DNA from: [Leptolyngbya] sp. JSC-1
GTDB taxonomy: Bacteria > Cyanobacteriota > Cyanobacteriia > Elainellales > Elainellaceae
DNA length: 64,000 nucleotides
Direction: 5' to 3'
NCBI GenBank assembly: GCA_000733415.1
Contig: KL662191.1
Span: forward strand, 5,370,189-5,434,188
Position 1 is the first letter of the stretch; each line of letters begins with the position of its first letter. Shown piece after piece: positions 36,117-45,393 of the stretch. The position numbers were made by a program, and so were the translations under genes. A model generated the notes under the pieces. That model saw only the letters and a program-made list of their open reading frames with translations, ran no database searches and was not told the DNA's origin.

Positions 36117-36551
36117 CTACTCTTCCTTCTCACTGAATTTTGGGTCATTCTGCCCCCCTTTCTTAGCAGCTTTTCGGCTCGTGGAGGGTCTAACCGGAGG
36201 AGGCTCTTCTAGTACGACAATCATGCCGGTTCGTCCTGTCTCCAGCGTGGCATCGCTGAGTAAATCCAGTACATTGACCTGTAAAACCGTTTCGATTAGA
36301 GATTTTAAGTGAGGGCGAATGGCGCTATCCAGGTCTTCCCGGACCTGCTCAGCTAGCTCGATGTTGCCATCTTCGGCGAGTAGTTGCTCTGGTTGTGTCA
36401 CCGAATCTTCGATCACAATCGCTAATTTCTCGTCGAATAGTTGACAAGTGATTTTTCCAGGGCGGTGTCCTAACTGGTCACGGTAGAGGGCTTGAATCTG
36501 CTGTGTCAAAGCACGTTCGGCTTGTCCACGGGTGGCAATTTGAGTTGACAT
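36117..36551 (-). CDS. DUF2294-family protein B
   Basis: 144-residue paralogue of the neighbouring gene, with QQIQALYRDQLGHRPGKITC, KLAIVIEDSVTQPEQLLAE and a helical second half. It differs by a Lys/Ser-rich C-terminal tail of about 25 residues (KAAKKGGQNDPK). The pair probably arose by tandem duplication and then diverged. Function unknown; cytoplasmic by composition. Confidence 0.75.
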   Translation of the reverse strand: MSTQIATRGQAERALTQQIQALYRDQLGHRPGKITCQLFDEKLAIVIEDSVTQPEQLLAEDGNIELAEQVREDLDSAIRPHLKSLIETVLQVNVLDLLSDATLETGRTGMIVVLEEPPPVRPSTSRKAAKKGGQNDPKFSEKEE

Positions 36552-37179
36552 AGGCGTAGTAATCGGTGAAGGTAGATCTCTACCAACAAGCGAACTGCTC
36601 AGCCAATCAGTTTTGTGCTTTCCCTAAAGCTTGGGATATTTCTAAACAGAGTCAGTTCGTAGTACCAGCTTGCAGTCCTAATTTGCAATACTAGCGGCAA
36701 CAAACGATCGCTCTGTGGATTCTGCTACTATAATTCTTTCAGCAACAGAAAACCTAAGAAATCAGCAGTATTCGGTTGTTGATAGAGATGTGAGTTCAAC
36801 AGTAATAATGACGTAACTCGTTAAAAAATCAATCGCGATTTCTTCATCAAGATATCGATCACACAATAGTCGTGGCGGCCCTCTGGCGATGGATATTTCT
36901 TGGGTTTGAAATCTGTCTTCAGGCAGAATTTGATGGCTCGTTTAATGGCTCATTCCATCAAGTTAAAACCGTGAATTGAGTAATCATTGGATAATCATCC
37001 GGTGCAATCCTCTAATTGCCCATGTTGTTTGTTCGTGAACCTACGGATAAAGTCAACCTCTTTTTTAACTTCAGATGAACTTGTGAACTGATTAATTTGT
37101 CATCTGTTCATTGGTGATTTATTCACAGTTAGAAGGGGGAAGACTAAACCATGTCGGAAACCTATGGGGTAATACAGTT
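36552..37179. other. Intergenic region, nothing recognised
   Basis: About 630 AT-rich bases between divergent genes, with no RNA gene or clear repeat. It should contain the promoter of the large extracellular protein gene at 37180. Confidence 0.5.
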
Positions 37180-39846
37180 ATGGCGAGAGCGGCAGGAGGC
37201 GACAGAGATAGCCGGCTAAATGGAGCCAGCGTCATTGATCTGAACACAGTCGTAAGCGGTCGATTTCCGCGCAAAGATCTAGACGATTTAGTTCGCTTGA
37301 ATGTTAGCCAGCGCAGTAGTTTCAGCCTCACACTGACTGGCATTGCCAAGAAAAATAATGTAGATGTCGAGCTATATCGGTTGATTCGCCCAGTTGGCGA
37401 TGTGCTAAAAAGTATTGGCAAAATCGATTTTCGGCGACTGAAGGCTAGAGAACGCAATGCGAATTTTCAGCTTGTTGCCGCTTCTAGAAGGGGTGGCAAT
37501 CGTGCCGAAAGTATTACAACCGAGCTAGATGCCAGCGAGTATTTTATTCGGTTTCTCAAGCGGCAGGGCAACAACACTCGCTATGTTGCCACTCTGGCAG
37601 GCAGCCCAATTGCTGATCCGAACCCTGGCCCCAATCCGCCCCTTCCTGGTCCGAACCCCGGCCCGAATCCTGGTCCGAACCCCGGCCCGATTCCTGGCCC
37701 AATTCCTGGCCCAATTCCTGGCCCTGGCCCAATTCCTGGCCCTAGCCCAGTTCCGGTAATTCCGATTCCAGGCACCAGTACCAGCGGGCAGCTCAGCAGC
37801 AATGAATTTGAGAAGCGCTACTCGATCGATGCTGGGCGCGGCGATTACCAGTTCACCTTATCTGGCTTGAGCGGCGATGCTGATCTAGAAATCCTTTCGG
37901 CAGATGGAAAAACCAAGTTTAAGTCGTCGCTGAATCCGGGTACCGAAGCAGAGCGATTGATTCAACCGCTAGAGCAAGGAAAATACATTGCGCGTGTATT
38001 TCGTAAAACAACGGGTACAACGCCAATTAGCTTTAGACTGAACTACGCCAAGCAAACCGATACGGTTAAAAACACGGAAGCAACGGCCACTGACCTGGGC
38101 ACCCTGGGTACAGCAAACACACCACCCAAAATTGATCGGCTGAATTATGTAGTTGCTAATGGCAAAGACTCGCCGGTGGACTACTTCAAGTTCAAAGTGC
38201 CTTCCCGAGGTACGCTTAGACTTGAACTGTCCGGAAAACCGATTGACGGGGGGCTGTTCGGCGATTTGGATGTCGATGTTTATGCCTCAGGAGAGCCGAA
38301 TACTTCTGCCGATCGCGGCAAGAATCCGGGACGGGCGGCTGAGATATTCAATGGAACCTACGACCCCAACATCACGTACTTCATTCGCATTCAGCCCAAG
38401 GCAGGCACTACGAACGGCTCTACCTATAAACTGAATCTTTCGTTTACTCCCGGCAATGGCAATCCCACCCCTGTGCGGGATATTTTGGTAGGCAATGCCA
38501 GTTCTGGTGCGAACAACTTCACGGATGTTAACGGGTTAGCTTACTTCACAGCCGATTCCATTAATGCTCAAGGTCAGCGCAGAACCTCACTTTGGGCCTC
38601 GGCAGGAACCCTCACCCGCACCACCAAACTGTTTGACTTCCCGCAGAGAGCAGAATTGAGAGACTTCACGAGAGTAGGTGGTCTGCTCTACTTTGTGGCG
38701 AATGATGGCGTCAGCGGAACCGAACTATGGGTGAGCGATGGCACAGCCCAAGGCACCAAACGAGTCGCCGATTTGCAACCAGGAGCCGGTGGTTCGAACC
38801 CAAGCGATTTAACGGCGGTCGGCAACACACTGTATTTCTATACCAATGTTGTAGTTGGTGGTACAGGTAATAACCAACAGCGGCTGTATCGTCTCCAGGC
38901 TGGTTCCACTGCGCCTCAACAACTCTTTAATGCGGCACTCACCAATAATCCCGAATTTGGTAATTTAACGGCGGTTGATGGTGTGCTCTACTTCACGGCT
39001 AACTTTGATGTCGGGAGCGGTTTTGTGGAGAGCAACCTCTGGCGCGTTGGTAGCAACAATCAGCTCCAGCGGATGCGACTGCGGCAGGCCGACGGCGAAG
39101 GTGGCGCAAACCCAGATAACTTGAGCGCAGTTGGCAACAGACTCTTCCTTACGGCTGATGTTGAAATCAATCCCACTACCACCAACCGAGAGTTGGTCCG
39201 GATCAATACGTTTAGTAGCGGTGCTTTCAATTCAGCTAACTTCACGGTTTACAACCTGAATGGCACCAACGAGGGCAATCCGCAAAACTTGCTTTACAAT
39301 GCTGGTACCAAAACGCTCTACTTCACGGCAGCTGACGCCGGTACAGGGATCGAGTTGCGCAAACTGCAATTTATTAATGGCCCTGCCGATAACGTTACGC
39401 CAACGTCAGTGAGAGACATTCGCTCCGGTAATGCCAGCTCGAACCCAGCTCAACTGCTTAATTTTGGCACCCAACTCATCTTCTCAGCTGATGATGGATC
39501 GGGAGCTAATTCAGGAGCTGGTAGCGCGCTGTGGATTACAGACGGTACAGAAGCCAATACCCGCAAACTCTCAGAATTGACCGGATTGAGTGGCCTCACT
39601 AACCTGACTAACCTGAAGCAATTCACGGTTATTAACAACAACCTCTTCTTTGTGGCAACAGCACCGGCATCGGGAGAGGAATTGTGGAAATTAACGCTGA
39701 ACGGCAATCAGGGAACGTTGAAGCAATACGACATCAATCCGACGGGTAGCTCATCGCCCAACTCACTGGCAGCGGTTGGTGGGCAGCTCTTCTTTGTTGC
39801 CAACAACGGCACCGATGGTAACGAACCGTGGAGCATCCTGGCTTAA
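37180..39846 (+). CDS. Large extracellular protein with PPC-like modules and ELWxxDGT repeats
   Basis: 888 residues from the ATG at 37180; an in-frame TTG at 37111 is less likely. In order: an N-terminal PPC-like module (LNVSQRSSFSLTLTGI), a spacer of PNPGP/PIPGP units, a second and third beta-sandwich with DYQFTLSGLSGDADLEIL and DYFKFKVPSRGTLRLEL, then about six ELWxxDGT-type repeats (for example GTELWVSDGTAQGTKRV, ending GNEPWSILA). No signal peptide is present, so type I or another non-Sec secretion route is likely. ELWxxDGT repeats form propeller-like surfaces in adhesion-type proteins. The function is probably in surface or matrix interactions. Confidence 0.82.
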   Translation: MARAAGGDRDSRLNGASVIDLNTVVSGRFPRKDLDDLVRLNVSQRSSFSLTLTGIAKKNNVDVELYRLIRPVGDVLKSIGKIDFRRLKARERNANFQLVAASRRGGNRAESITTELDASEYFIRFLKRQGNNTRYVATLAGSPIADPNPGPNPPLPGPNPGPNPGPNPGPIPGPIPGPIPGPGPIPGPSPVPVIPIPGTSTSGQLSSNEFEKRYSIDAGRGDYQFTLSGLSGDADLEILSADGKTKFKSSLNPGTEAERLIQPLEQGKYIARVFRKTTGTTPISFRLNYAKQTDTVKNTEATATDLGTLGTANTPPKIDRLNYVVANGKDSPVDYFKFKVPSRGTLRLELSGKPIDGGLFGDLDVDVYASGEPNTSADRGKNPGRAAEIFNGTYDPNITYFIRIQPKAGTTNGSTYKLNLSFTPGNGNPTPVRDILVGNASSGANNFTDVNGLAYFTADSINAQGQRRTSLWASAGTLTRTTKLFDFPQRAELRDFTRVGGLLYFVANDGVSGTELWVSDGTAQGTKRVADLQPGAGGSNPSDLTAVGNTLYFYTNVVVGGTGNNQQRLYRLQAGSTAPQQLFNAALTNNPEFGNLTAVDGVLYFTANFDVGSGFVESNLWRVGSNNQLQRMRLRQADGEGGANPDNLSAVGNRLFLTADVEINPTTTNRELVRINTFSSGAFNSANFTVYNLNGTNEGNPQNLLYNAGTKTLYFTAADAGTGIELRKLQFINGPADNVTPTSVRDIRSGNASSNPAQLLNFGTQLIFSADDGSGANSGAGSALWITDGTEANTRKLSELTGLSGLTNLTNLKQFTVINNNLFFVATAPASGEELWKLTLNGNQGTLKQYDINPTGSSSPNSLAAVGGQLFFVANNGTDGNEPWSILA
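37610..37770 (+). repeat. Degenerate 12-base repeats encoding PNPGP/PIPGP
   Basis: Repeated CCTGGCCCAATT / CCCGGCCCGAAT units encode the Gly-Pro-rich hinge between the modules of the large extracellular protein. Confidence 0.8.
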
Positions 39847-40202
39847 GTCCGTAGCACTGATGTTATTTTAGCTACCTAAGTCCAAATACTATAAACCTCT
39901 CGCTTCGGCTGGGAGGTTTTTTGTTTACCGATTTGCTGATGTGATTTGCTCACGCAAAAAACTCGCCTAAATTCTTAAATTTTCCTTTAATTACTTGGCT
40001 TATCTGCTTTGCCTGCTCCTGAAATCCGGCGATTTCCTACAGCCAGAGGAACAGCGAGGTAGCAATCCGTCTGGTAAATGTCGTAAGTAATATTACTTAA
40101 ACTTTATAAAAACTTGTCTTGATTTAGACAGAGTTACTGAACAGTTTGAGGTGTGCTCAGGCCACACTAGCCCTGCTGAATTATCGAGCGGGAGATTGAC
40201 CT
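39847..40202. other. Spacer between two extracellular-protein genes
   Basis: About 356 bases holding the terminator at 39893-39926 and, downstream of it, the likely promoter of the CAP gene. A GGGAG ribosome site lies about 8 nt before the ATG at 40203. Confidence 0.55.
39893..39926 (+). terminator. Rho-independent terminator
   Basis: AAACCTC pairs with GAGGTTT across a GC-rich loop containing CGCTTCGG, followed by TTTTTTGTTT, 47 bases after the stop of the large extracellular protein. Confidence 0.88.
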
Positions 40203-40988
40203 ATGCGTTCTGTAACTCACCTCCGATCGGCAACGACGATTAAGCCTCGATCTGGACTGGGTAACTACCGTGGCTTGGTTGGAGCCACAAATCCAACGCG
40301 CTACTACCGCCTTCAGTTAAACCAGCGCAGTAGTCTGAATCTTTCCTTGTCGGGTCTTCAAGCCAATGCTGATTTGGCTCTAGTGAATCAGCGTGGTAAG
40401 GTGATTGGCCGTTCAGCTGGGGCGGGTCAAAACAGCGAAACTATCAACCAAACCGTGTCTCCGGGCATCTATTATGTGCGTGTTAGGCGTCAACAGGGGA
40501 CAACACGCTATCAGCTCACAATCAATGTCAATGCTGCTCAGCAGGCTGCAATTGCCTCTCAATCTAGCTCTTCGTCGGGCAACGTGCTCGTAGATCAGGT
40601 GGTGGCCTTGGTCAATGTCCAACGCCAGCAGATCGGACTAAAACCGTTACGGCTCAATCCTCTCCTGACAGCTTCAGCTCAAGCTCACAGCCAAGATATG
40701 GCGCTGAATGATTTCTTTGGTCACCAAGGTTCCAACGGTTCAACCGCAGATCAACGAATTTTGGCAGCGGGTTATAACTATGCCACGCTAGGAGAAAACA
40801 TTGGGGCTGGATTTTCTACACCGGAAGGAGTGATGCGAGCTTGGATGGAAAGCCCTCCCCATCGTGGCAACATCCTTCATCCAGCCCTAGAAGAGATCGG
40901 GGTTGGCTTCTATTTCTTAGAAAACGATCCAGGCGATGCTAATTTCCGTTATTACTGGACTCAGAATTTTGGTAAACCGCTGCGCTAA
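40203..40988 (+). CDS. CAP-domain (SCP/PR1) protein with N-terminal PPC-like module
   Basis: 261 residues. The first ~110 form a PPC-like module with YYRLQLNQRSSLNLSLSGL, the same signature as in the upstream protein. A short Ser-rich linker leads to a CAP domain (about 125-261) with its usual blocks: FFGHQG, LGENIG, MESPPHRGNILHP and YWTQNFGKP. The two CAP-site His residues and the Glu are present. CAP proteins are extracellular; many bacterial ones are of unknown biochemical activity. No Sec signal is visible. The start has GGGAG upstream. Confidence 0.9.
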   Translation: MRSVTHLRSATTIKPRSGLGNYRGLVGATNPTRYYRLQLNQRSSLNLSLSGLQANADLALVNQRGKVIGRSAGAGQNSETINQTVSPGIYYVRVRRQQGTTRYQLTINVNAAQQAAIASQSSSSSGNVLVDQVVALVNVQRQQIGLKPLRLNPLLTASAQAHSQDMALNDFFGHQGSNGSTADQRILAAGYNYATLGENIGAGFSTPEGVMRAWMESPPHRGNILHPALEEIGVGFYFLENDPGDANFRYYWTQNFGKPLR

Positions 40989-41014
40989 GGCAAAGTGTGC
41001 CCTAATTGCTGGGG

Positions 41015-41054
41015 TCTGATTACTGAGATCTGATTACTGAGATCTGATTGCTGA
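41015..41054. repeat. 14-base tandem repeat
   Basis: TCTGATTACTGAGA occurs at 41015-41028 and 41029-41042, with a third partial copy, between the convergent CAP and coiled-coil genes. Confidence 0.8.
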
Positions 41055-41074
41055 ATTTGATTGCCCAGATTCAC

Positions 41075-42994
41075 TTAACTGCGAGGAAAGGAAGGCAGAT
41101 CGACCATAGCTAGCGACTGGCGCTTTTTGCCAGGGCGCAGTGGATAAACCACTGGGGAGGGCCAACTGGAGCTAGCAAAAGCCGGAATTTGATCTGCTTC
41201 TGGTGGTGCTTCTGTTTCTACGGGTGGGCTGGCAGGAGGAGCCATGGTTCCGATCTGAGGGGGAGCCGTTTGCCCAATCCGGCGAATCAGGGGCGCTATA
41301 GCAGCAGCATCACCACCCAATTCAGGTGCAGTTGTTTCAGCAGCAGGTAATGGGTCAACTGCGTTAAGGGGTGCAGTTGCTTGATCAGCTTGGTGGGAAG
41401 GAGATTGGCGAGTAAACTCCAGGGATTCAAATGCTGCTAGATCGCCCGAAAGGCTGGCTTTAACAACATCTTCGGTTGAGACATCGATTAGGCGGGCCAA
41501 ATCTTGCCAGAGAGCGTCTTCTGCATCGGCCATTGTGGCTGCCAATAGCTCATCTGCACTGGTAGGCTGTGCGCTAGGCTCAGCGGAAGGGAGAGGCGCA
41601 ACGTGGGTAGGGCTGGTCTCTGGAAGATGGGATGCTGGAGCAGGAGATGACTCGGCTAACAAGGCTTCTGCCAACAGATCTGCCAAGGGCTGCACGACTT
41701 GATCAAGCTGCTGCTGCAAAGCCGGATCGTTGACCAACTGATGGACCTGTTCCTCCAAACTGTAGTCCTCTAAAGCGTGTTCTTCTCTATGCCCCATCGC
41801 TGGATTCATAGGAGCTTCAGGTGCCGGAACCGGCTGCTCTGGTAGCTGCTCGGGTAAGTGATCAGACGATTGATGGGCCGTAATATGCAGCAGCGGCAGG
41901 TCAAACGACGGCAGATTGAGGTGGGTAGTTTGAGTGGGGTTAGCCGAAGCTGAAGCTGGCGTTTCTGATGGAGGAGACTGCTCCTCCGATAAATCGAGCT
42001 GGTGCAGCTTCATCCAAGGAGTTTGAATCGACGTTTGAGCCGACCAGGGCTTAATTCGCTGGGCTTTGGGTAAGAAGGGTGCTTCGGTTACAGGCGCAGG
42101 AGGTTCCACACTGGCTGCTGGCTCATAGGGAGTTTCATAATGGGGTGTCGGCACCTCTAGGGATTTCTCTAAGGCAGCTTTGAATTGCAGCGTATAGCGC
42201 TGTTGCCGCTGCAGGCGGGACTGCAAATCCCGGCAGGTGCTTTCCGATTTTGTCAATAGCTGAGTTTGCTCGTTGTAGCGCTGCTGAATCAAAGCGGCTT
42301 CGCGTTCGAGTTGGGCCACGCGCTCTTGGCTAGTTTCGAGCTGCCCGGTGAGGGTTTCAATCAAAATTTGCTGCCGCTGGTTGGTTTGGTGGGCAAACTC
42401 TAGTTGGTTAAAGAGAGTTGTGACCTGCTCCTGCACAATTGCCCAGTCCTGAGCATTGTAGGAATGCACATCCTGAGTCCGTCCTACCTCGGCTTGCAGA
42501 GCACTCTGGCTATCTTCTAGTGCTTCTTCGAGCTGGGAGACCCGCTCCATCAACACGCTGTTGCATTGATTCAATTCCTGAATCAGGGAAATTAACTCAG
42601 ACAAATTTGGCACTGCAGCTGGGTCGATCCCTTGCTGTGACCAACCTTCTTGTGACCAAGCTGCGATCGAAGACAAATTGGCTGCAACGGAAGCAGGCAA
42701 GGTCTGGCTCTGGGGCATCATGTCAGTCTCTTCAGCCGCCAGCATTTCTAGGTCTTGGTCTTCAAACGCAATGTTATCTAACTCACTGGCGTCAAAAATT
42801 GCATTTCCATCCAATAGCGCTGTTGATTGCTCAGATTGCTCAGCTGCTTGTTTATCTGCTTGATCAGCAGCATCTGCCCCTCTCACTGACTCCGGCATTG
42901 ACTTTGGCAACCCGTGCTGGGTGACTGATGAGTCAGACAAATCAACTGATTCTGACTGACCTTGAGGGTTGAAAGGGGCATTGGGTTCACTCAT
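41075..42994 (-). CDS. Large acidic coiled-coil protein of unknown function
   Basis: 639 residues; I do not recognise a named family. The N-terminal ~130 are acidic and Gln/Ser-rich. Residues about 135-275 form a strong coiled coil (LIQELNQCNSVLMERVSQLE, QLETSQERVAQLEREAALIQ). The long middle is Pro/Ala/Glu-rich and disordered, with a short helical block (LVNDPALQQQLDQVVQPLAD). The C-terminus is basic (YPLRPGKKRQSLAMVDLP). It could be a scaffold or cell-organisation protein. Gene neighbours give no clue. No membrane segment or signal peptide is seen. Confidence 0.75.
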   Translation of the reverse strand: MSEPNAPFNPQGQSESVDLSDSSVTQHGLPKSMPESVRGADAADQADKQAAEQSEQSTALLDGNAIFDASELDNIAFEDQDLEMLAAEETDMMPQSQTLPASVAANLSSIAAWSQEGWSQQGIDPAAVPNLSELISLIQELNQCNSVLMERVSQLEEALEDSQSALQAEVGRTQDVHSYNAQDWAIVQEQVTTLFNQLEFAHQTNQRQQILIETLTGQLETSQERVAQLEREAALIQQRYNEQTQLLTKSESTCRDLQSRLQRQQRYTLQFKAALEKSLEVPTPHYETPYEPAASVEPPAPVTEAPFLPKAQRIKPWSAQTSIQTPWMKLHQLDLSEEQSPPSETPASASANPTQTTHLNLPSFDLPLLHITAHQSSDHLPEQLPEQPVPAPEAPMNPAMGHREEHALEDYSLEEQVHQLVNDPALQQQLDQVVQPLADLLAEALLAESSPAPASHLPETSPTHVAPLPSAEPSAQPTSADELLAATMADAEDALWQDLARLIDVSTEDVVKASLSGDLAAFESLEFTRQSPSHQADQATAPLNAVDPLPAAETTAPELGGDAAAIAPLIRRIGQTAPPQIGTMAPPASPPVETEAPPEADQIPAFASSSWPSPVVYPLRPGKKRQSLAMVDLPSFPRS

Positions 42995-43463
42995 AGCTCT
43001 AACTAACTCAAAGGCTACAAAAAGACAGAATGCACGATGCGGTTGGAACTTATTCGGAACTTGTAACGATAGGAACTGGAAACTTGAGACGGAAGCTTGG
43101 GGCTGACAGGATGGAACTTCTGACTGATGGGAACCTAGCTTAGAAAATTTCGCTTTTCCGGAACAGGCACCAACGCAATTGTTTTTGAGATGATACCACC
43201 GCCGCTACGGAATTTTCATTGCTGATTCTAAACAACGTCCTAATTAGCGATCGGGGACAGGACAAACTAGGGTCGGTTGCTGCTAGTGCACCGATCGAAT
43301 GTCTGTCTATTGAACACCTAACTTAGTAACACAGAAAATCAAATTGGCATCAACTTTTTGCCTGATTCGCTTTTAAGATGCTTGAACAAATCTCCCTAAA
43401 AAGAATTTTATAACCTGTGGGCAAATTTGGCAGATGCAATCGGGTGATTAGTTGATTAGGTGA
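42995..43463. other. Intergenic region with GGAACT repeats
   Basis: About 470 bases. GGAACTT/GGAACTG recurs several times between 43045 and 43130 in loose tandem, just upstream of the coiled-coil gene. These could be operator-like or simple degenerate repeats. No gene is seen. Confidence 0.45.
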
Positions 43464-44501
43464 TCAGCCTAAGACAGTGTACAGCAGCTCTTGATGCGTC
43501 TGGGCGCGATCAACGAGGGCCTGCACTTGCACATTGGAAAGGGAATCGCCATTGGCATATTGCTCCAACCAACGCTGGCAAAGTGAAGCAGAGTCCAGTG
43601 GCAAGTCTTCTAAGCTAACGCCAGGGAGATTCAACTCCTGCATCAGATAGGTGACTTTGGGATCGTAACTGAGGCCAAAACAGCGACACTCAGAGGCCGC
43701 CGCCATAATCAGGGCATGGAGCCGCATGGCGATGGTCATTTCCACCCCGTGAAAAATTCCTTTGAGCTGCTGGGGATCGGTGAGCTTAAGGATCTGACTA
43801 GGACCGGGAAGTTGGGCCTGAATTGTTTCGGCAATAGCCAGATCTTGAGCAGGCTGAAATGGAAGCAATAACATGCAGGTCTGGGTGGCGGTTTGAAAAT
43901 TCACCAGAGCGGTTGTGAGGATATGCAAGCGTTCTGGCGTCAGATAGCGATGGGATCGCAGCGCTACAGCAATCCTCGGTGCCGGTAAGTCCCACAGGCC
44001 GGGAACGGATTTGGCTTGTAGTGCCCAGACCGGATCGGGGGCCAGCGTAAAGGGGATGCCCCATGCGGTAAGCTGCTTCGCCGAGGCAATATCTCGGACG
44101 CTTATAGCTGTACAGCGGGCAAATACCTGCCGAGTCAACCATTGCACCCAATTCCGTTGCAGCGGACCGATGCCCTGTGCCCAGGCAATTGTCTTTAGGC
44201 CCATCCGTTGCGCCAATCCCATCAACCCACCGTAGTAGAGCGGACTGATGGCACCCGTGATGTCTTGCATCAAACTACCGCCGCCCCAAATAAAAGCATC
44301 TGCATCGCGCAAAGCCTGGAGAATAGCTGGCAGTGACATGCGGTCGTAAGCTTCTACCCCATAGCGGCGCTCTGTTTCGGCTGGATTCCCCGACAGCACT
44401 ATGGGTGTGACCTGAGATGGCAACATCTGTAATAAAGTTGCGAGTAAAGCCTCATCGCCGCCGTTACCTTTGCCGTAATAGCCACACAAAACTGCTCGCA
44501 T
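43464..44501 (-). CDS. csaB: Polysaccharide pyruvyl transferase CsaB
   Basis: 345-residue pyruvyl transferase of the CsaB type, adding ketal pyruvate to secondary cell-wall glycan, where SLH-domain S-layer proteins bind. Characteristic segments are VLCGYYGKGNGGDEALLATL, FIWGGGSLMQDITGAISPLYY, WAQGIGPLQRNW and MRLHALIMAAASECRCFGLSYDPK. The length is standard. Cyanobacteria have SLH-domain porins that may use such a modified wall glycan, which is the inferred role. It is divergent from the DUF2499 gene. Confidence 0.92.
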   Translation of the reverse strand: MRAVLCGYYGKGNGGDEALLATLLQMLPSQVTPIVLSGNPAETERRYGVEAYDRMSLPAILQALRDADAFIWGGGSLMQDITGAISPLYYGGLMGLAQRMGLKTIAWAQGIGPLQRNWVQWLTRQVFARCTAISVRDIASAKQLTAWGIPFTLAPDPVWALQAKSVPGLWDLPAPRIAVALRSHRYLTPERLHILTTALVNFQTATQTCMLLLPFQPAQDLAIAETIQAQLPGPSQILKLTDPQQLKGIFHGVEMTIAMRLHALIMAAASECRCFGLSYDPKVTYLMQELNLPGVSLEDLPLDSASLCQRWLEQYANGDSLSNVQVQALVDRAQTHQELLYTVLG

Positions 44502-44661
44502 CGCTCTTTCCTTGTTCCTTACCCTTAATCCTTCCCGGAGTCGATGTTGGCCTGCTGGATAGCCGTGTTTCAGCCAACGGTTTATGATGATCTAGCGATC
44601 ATTCCAGTAATCATAGGGTGAGCGGTAGCTTTGCAGCGAGTTTGGACTAAACGAGTTTTTT

Positions 44662-44967
44662 ATGCATGCCCTTTCAATTCCTACTTGGGTTATTCACATT
44701 TCCAGCGTGATTGAGTGGATCGTGGCCATTTGGCTAATTTGGATCTACAGCGAGGTCAAGGGCAATCCGGCTTGGCGCATGCTGTCACTGGCGATGCTGC
44801 CAGCTTTGATTAGCGCCATGTGTGCCTGTACTTGGCATTTGTTTGATAATGCGCCTGAGTTGGAGTGGCTAGTCACTCTACAGGCCGCGATGACGCTGGT
44901 GGGCAACATCACCCTCTGCGCAGCCGGTTGGTGGATCTGGCGCAGCACGCAAACGGCGCGACCTTAG
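44662..44967 (+). CDS. DUF2499 (Ycf49-like) membrane protein
   Basis: 101 residues with about three transmembrane segments, matching the Ycf49/DUF2499 family found in cyanobacteria and plastid lineages. Typical pieces are the N-terminal LSIPTWVIHISSVIEWIVAI, a basic loop SEVKGNPAWR and SAMCACTWHLFDN. The function is not established. The DUF3593 gene follows 96 bases later on the same strand, the pairing seen in many photosynthetic organisms. Confidence 0.86.
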   Translation: MHALSIPTWVIHISSVIEWIVAIWLIWIYSEVKGNPAWRMLSLAMLPALISAMCACTWHLFDNAPELEWLVTLQAAMTLVGNITLCAAGWWIWRSTQTARP

Positions 44968-45063
44968 ACGTCTCTTCGTTCGCCTATGCAGCTCAAAGAT
45001 CTGGCAGCGAGCAAGATGCCCGCACTCTACTAGCGTAATTGGATGACTCAAATCTAGATAACG

Positions 45064-45393
45064 ATGATGAATCTCTTATCAGCAAACCTCTTGCTTCCTG
45101 GACTACTGCCTGCCCTCTCGAAAGAAAGTCTGTTTGCCTTGTCACTGTTTCCCTATCTGGGCTTTCTCTGGTTTCTGACCCGGTCGCGGCAAACCCCCAA
45201 ACTGGCGTTGATTGGGTTTTATATGACGTTGCTATTTGTGGCGATCACCATTCCAGCCGGAATCTATGCCCAGCGAGTTTATGGCGAGGCATTGGCGAAT
45301 GTGGATGCTCTGCATGGTGGGGCCGAGCTGTTTTTAACGCTAGCCAATATCCTCGTTGTATTGGGCTTTCGGCAAGCCGTGACGGAACGCTAG
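45064..45393 (+). CDS. DUF3593 membrane protein
   Basis: 109 residues, about three transmembrane segments, DUF3593 family. Conserved pieces are LFALSLFPYLGFLWFLTRS, AGIYAQRVYG and a last helix with NILVVLGFRQA. Like its DUF2499 partner it is restricted to photosynthetic lineages as far as I know, and its role is unknown. The start could be 45064 (MM) or the next Met. The stop overlaps the convergent HEAT-repeat gene by 4 bases. Confidence 0.83.
   Translation: MMNLLSANLLLPGLLPALSKESLFALSLFPYLGFLWFLTRSRQTPKLALIGFYMTLLFVAITIPAGIYAQRVYGEALANVDALHGGAELFLTLANILVVLGFRQAVTER

Noticed and set aside
37111..37179. Upstream in-frame TTG start of the large extracellular protein
   Set aside because: No ribosome site is evident and the extra 23 residues do not form a signal peptide; the ATG at 37180 is simpler.
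38785..38805. GGTTCGAACCC as a tRNA T-loop
   Set aside because: Lies inside the large extracellular protein gene with no acceptor or anticodon stem around it.
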